Assembly: GCA_963930645.1 (NCBI GenBank)
Contig: OZ005648.1
Span: 1,550,001 to 1,614,000 of the forward strand
Source of the DNA: Salticus scenicus
Lineage: Eukaryota > Arthropoda > Arachnida > Araneae > Salticidae
Direction of reading: 5' to 3'
Length of the DNA: 64,000 nucleotides
In this document: positions 60,301 through 64,000 of the stretch, in pieces
Layout of the letters: each line of letters starts with the position of its first letter
Numbering within the stretch: position 1 is the stretch's first letter
Position numbers and translations under genes: made by a program
Notes under the pieces: generated by a model
Database searches by the model: none
What the model saw: only the letters and a program-made list of their open reading frames with translations
Told to the model about the DNA's origin: nothing

Positions 60301-61899
60301 AATAACGTTAGTAAATTTTAGAATATTCTCCAAATGTAGCCTTTCGTTCTTCTCGGAGTTTAATATTTGAATGCTTGCACTTAGTTTAACTCAAAATGAT
60401 TCAGTTAAATGTGAAAGTATTGTTGAAATTTATTTTGTAAAAGTTTAGTTGTAGTTTCTTTCTTAATTATTATTATATTATTATTAAAGAGAATCTTATT
60501 ATTATTCTCTTTCTTTGTTTTTATATAATTTATTTATCGGTTTAATATTAAGCGTTTTTAAATTAACAATTGGAAAAATGTTTTATTATAATCTAGACTC
60601 TAATTTTATTATCCACTTGACCTTTTATTTATATATATGCATATTTTAAATTCGTGCTTAAGTAGTGTTTCAGGTCATTTCTAAGAATGAAAGAATTACG
60701 AACACATTTAATAAATATACATTTAGAGTTGTATTTGTGTAAAGAAAATGTTTTAAGTAAGATTTATAATATGCATTTAATTACTAGCAAGAGCTAGAGA
60801 ATTATACAGAAGGAAGTCACGACTAGGGTAATTTTTGATTGACGTTACATCCACTGCAAAGTGTCTCTAACATAAAACTTTTTTAAAACTTTATTTATTT
60901 TCTTTTTAAACAAAGGTGTGTCATACTGACGTATCCGCTGTAGTTTTTCTAGTTATTTTACATTTGTTTAGTTAGTTAAAAATCTTGAGAATCAGGTAAA
61001 AAGATCTAGCAAAATTATTAGATCATTTCACAAAAAAATAAATTTTAGTCTGGAAAATAATTTAGCTAAATTAATTTATTTTAAATTTATTTTTAAATTT
61101 ATTTTTCTGAATAATTAAGTATGATTGCAGAGAAATGTTTCAGTTCAAATTTACTACCTTTTAAAGTTCTAATACAGTGATATTACAAAATATCACATAA
61201 TTCAAAATTGTCTTAAAAGTACTTATTTTAACAATAAAAGTGATTCTTACACTGCCCGTGAAGTTTCGCTCTCTATTATTAAAAATAAAAAACTTTAATT
61301 TTGAATAATTTACGAAGTTTTAAAGGTTGAAAATTCAATAGTTTTCTTTATAATATCACATTTGATAATTTAACATTTGCCCGACGTCTTCATTTACTTT
61401 TGTTCTTAGGTTTTTCACGTAAAAAAACAACAACAAAAAAAAAAATAATGTAATTAATAAATTATTCAACCTGCAGGCGAACTCTACATCGATTATGAGA
61501 TTTTTCGATACCTCATAATTCAAAACGTCTATACAATGTCAAAATTGCAGATAGAAAAGTTTTCGTGAATAATAAAGTTATCCATATTCTATTATTCATC
61601 TTTGTTCTATCTTAGTATGAACTTAGTATATGTGAAGAACTAACAAATATAGTAATGGCAAAAATGTTATTTCAAATAATGTATAATATGTATTTGTATT
61701 GTAAATGAAATAGGACTGTACGTTAATACAGTCTTGCTTTTTCATGAAAGCCGTACCCCAAAATTAAATTAAAAACAATTGGGCTAAAACTGTTAAGGAG
61801 AAAAACTACTTTGTTACTCTTCATCACATAATTAAAACCCCTCGCAAATAAATAAAAAATGATTTTCAGAAAATTCTGGCAAAAGCAGAATTTAGTTTA
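60301..61899. other. AT-rich spacer
   Basis: No gene or clear element is seen. AAATTCTGGCAAAAGCAGAATTT at about 61870-61892 is a short hairpin shared with the flank of the MITE at 40582-40739. Confidence 0.6.
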
Positions 61900-62065
61900 G
61901 GACGAAGGACTATTAGTTTTTTCTTCTTCTTTTTTTTTTCAAATTATAACATCGCTTTCAAATTATTCAATTATATTTTCGATAAATTTTAGATTTCGAC
62001 AAATATCCAACTATCAAAATCGACAACGCAAAAATCCCAGATTGAGACTAATAGGCCCTCAGTCC
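61900..62065. mobile_element. 166-bp MITE, GGACTGAGG family, copy 3
   Basis: Opposite orientation to 40582-40739. Left end GGACGAAGGACTATTAGTTT, right end read inward GGACTGAGGGCCTATTAGTC. The interior (ATTTTCGATAAATTTTAGATTTCGA, TATCAAAATCGACAACGC) matches copy 1 in reverse complement over its whole length. Confidence 0.75.
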
Positions 62066-63123
62066 TCCTAATAAATAAAAAACTTTTATAAATTTTAAAA
62101 AGATTTTTTAAATTTTTATTTTATGCCATAAGTAGAATAAAACGTGTAATCGTGCTACTCTTCCTTTAGTGCTTTTATTTTCTTCTATATTCGATAGAAG
62201 AAAGTATTGAGTTCGTAGACATTCAACTTTCGGTTTTCGATGAATTGCTATGTTTTAAAAAGTCCGGAACACGATTTGATTATTTTTAGAAAATATCTGT
62301 CTGTGTGAGAAACTTTTGGAGCACAACTGTATCTCAGGAACTATTGCACGGAATTTCATATAAATTTATATGCAATTGCACCTTGACTTAAATGAGTGCC
62401 TGTCGAGTGCCTTTAAAATCCCCCTATAGAGGGCATTGCCATCCTGTTTTTGCAAAATTTTTAATATGGAAGTATGGGATAAAATTTCGTTTCAATGCAC
62501 ACAATGAGAAATGTTTTTATCAATACGAAATAAAAAATAATTCTTTATAATAGTAATAGTGAACTAAGAAAGAATTTTTGTATGTGTAGGATCATCGCTA
62601 GAAATAACACCTCAGGGATGTCGTTGCTAAGTATGAGTATTTTTGAAGGTAACTCGGCAATACTTTTAAATGAATGTTTGAACATAGATGTACACTGCAA
62701 AATATTTTGTTTTACCCTGGATACATCAGAAGCGTTCCATATATATATATAGTTTGAATAATTTAATTCTTTTGCAACACTCAGCAAATGAAAGATAGAT
62801 GAAAATACCAACATATGAAATTTTAAATGGGATGTATTTCGAATAAAATTATTGTCACGATGATAATTTAATATATTTTTTTTTTAGTGTGTGATAATTT
62901 AAAATAAAGTCATTGGTTCAAAAATGTATTTTCTAAGATGATGTTTTTGGAGCACAAAATTGACTTTCGTTGGACATTGAGCGTTCTATTTCTCTAAGAT
63001 GAAAAATCGTTTGCATTCGTCATGGAGAAAATGTTAATGAATAATTTGTGCTGCATGAATTTGTATAAGAAAACATAGAAGAAAGTTTTGTGATGGTCAC
63101 AACATATCAAATTTTATTTCATC
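62066..63123. other. AT-rich spacer
   Basis: No gene is seen. The minus-strand open frame at 62545-62814 has no motif. A poly-T tract lies near 62877. Confidence 0.6.
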
Positions 63124-63190
63124 CTGTTTTGTTTGTTTTGTTTTGTTTTGTTTTGTTTTATTCATTCATTCATTTATTTATTTATTTGTC
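63124..63190 (+). repeat. (TTTTG)n and (ATTT)n microsatellite
   Basis: Repeats of TTTTG run into ATTC/ATTT units. Confidence 0.92.
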
Positions 63191-63413
63191 AAACTGATTT
63201 CTCTTAATTTCTTATAGGCAGAGCTTTCTCGTTTCTGGTTTTGGATAAAAGAAATGAGAAATTTCTTTTTCCGTATTTCGCAAGCGTATTGGTAAAAAAA
63301 CTATTTAGAAAGCATTTTGTTCCTACATATAAATTAATCGTAACGTTTGTAAACTTTAAGTTGAACTTTAACGTGATGTTAAAAAAATTGTACTGTTATA
63401 TATATATACATAC

Positions 63414-63450
63414 ACATATAAAGATATATATATATATATATATATATATC
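63414..63450 (+). repeat. (TA)n microsatellite
   Basis: Two TA tracts flank a CATACACATATAAAG interruption. A further TA tract at 63625-63645 directly abuts the mariner element. Confidence 0.9.
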
Positions 63451-63645
63451 TTTCGCTCTGTTTCATTTTTAGTTTTGGTTTATGTTAAAGTTATTCTTCG
63501 TACACTATTTGGTTTTAGTTTGTTTATTAATTTTGTTAAGTTTCGGTTGATTTGTTTTATTCTTGAATTTTATGTTTAAATATGAGTTTGGAGTTAATTT
63601 TATTTTTTAAAAGGATTTTTAAATAAATATATATATATATATATA

Positions 63646-64000
63646 TTGGGAGTACAAATTAATTCGGTCCGTTTTCAATAGATGGCTCTGGCTGATTTGT
63701 TTACTGAATAATGATAGATGTTTTTGGCATTGTTAGAAAGGTTTGACCTTTGTCAACCATATTCAGTCAACGAAGCTTCGAGTTTTGTACAACAACATTG
63801 GTTTTTTGAGCATTCAATATGTCGAGTTTTGTGCTAAAGAAACAACATTTGCGGGAAGTTTTGATTTTCTTTTTTAATTGGAAGAAAAGTGCCGCTGAAG
63901 CGCATCGATCGCTTGTGGAAGTTTATGGTGAATCTGCGCCATCTGATAAATCATGTAGAGAGTGGTTTCGACGCTTCAAAAATGGTGATTTTAGTGTCGA
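63646..64000 (+). mobile_element. mariner transposon, 5' part
   Basis: Starts TTGGGAGTACAAATTAATTC directly after a TA microsatellite, the usual TA target. It has the length and layout of a mariner 5' end: about 30-bp terminal repeat, about 170-bp leader, then the transposase ATG. The rest lies beyond the window. Confidence 0.88.
63819..64000 (+). CDS. mariner transposase, N-terminal 60 residues
   Basis: Begins MSSFVLKKQHLREVLIFFFN and continues WKKSAAEAHRSLVEVYGE, then SCREWFRRFKNGDFSV, running off the window. This is the N-terminal helix-turn-helix domain of mariner transposases (the AAEAHRxL helix and the WFxRFKxGDF block are diagnostic), which binds the terminal repeats. No stop or frameshift is seen in this part. 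The ATG is the first in the frame and gives the expected family start. The catalytic DDD domain lies outside the window, so activity cannot be judged. Confidence 0.92.
   Translation, partial: MSSFVLKKQHLREVLIFFFNWKKSAAEAHRSLVEVYGESAPSDKSCREWFRRFKNGDFSV

Overview
The window is eukaryotic, very AT-rich and dominated by repeats. Spliced exons, a Ty3/Gypsy element, a Ginger-like transposon, Tc1/mariner remnants, a tRNA-derived SINE and many small inverted-repeat elements point to an arthropod. I lean to a spider, from the style of the Gypsy gag zinc motif and of the integrase-type transposase, but that is inference.

About 1-33,756: one long minisatellite of a degenerate 19-bp unit (core TCTTTGTTTACATTT), roughly 25 kb in total. 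It is broken by three insertions: a 216-bp TA-flanked island (15,053-15,268), a 3,359-bp non-autonomous DNA transposon with inverted ends and ten copies of a 15-bp motif (15,345-18,703), and a 4,982-bp Gypsy element on the minus strand (21,820-26,801). Stretches of the array are themselves duplicated at about 1.5 kb and 4.5 kb. The many short open frames here are artefacts: 3 x 19 bp equals 19 codons.

About 33,757-40,530: the last two exons of a plus-strand adenylate kinase gene (best match AK8), at 33,893-34,040 and 39,973-40,312, with a poly-A signal near 40,525. This is the only convincing host gene. Its 5' exons lie outside the window, so the array probably sits inside an intron of at least 33.9 kb.

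About 40,530-64,000: no convincing host gene. There is a dense patchwork of mobile elements: small TA-flanked elements, long-inverted-repeat elements, TTAA-flanked piggyBac-like miniatures, a 2.5-kb Ginger-like transposon whose integrase gene carries a stop and an exact 86-bp tandem duplication, a Tc1 deletion derivative that keeps the transposase C-terminus, a tRNA-Ser-derived SINE with target duplications, and the 5' end of a mariner element whose transposase runs off the window. Microsatellites and homopolymer runs lie between them.

Coordinates of mobile elements with clear inverted ends and target duplications are exact or within a few bases. Those of diverged repeats are approximate.
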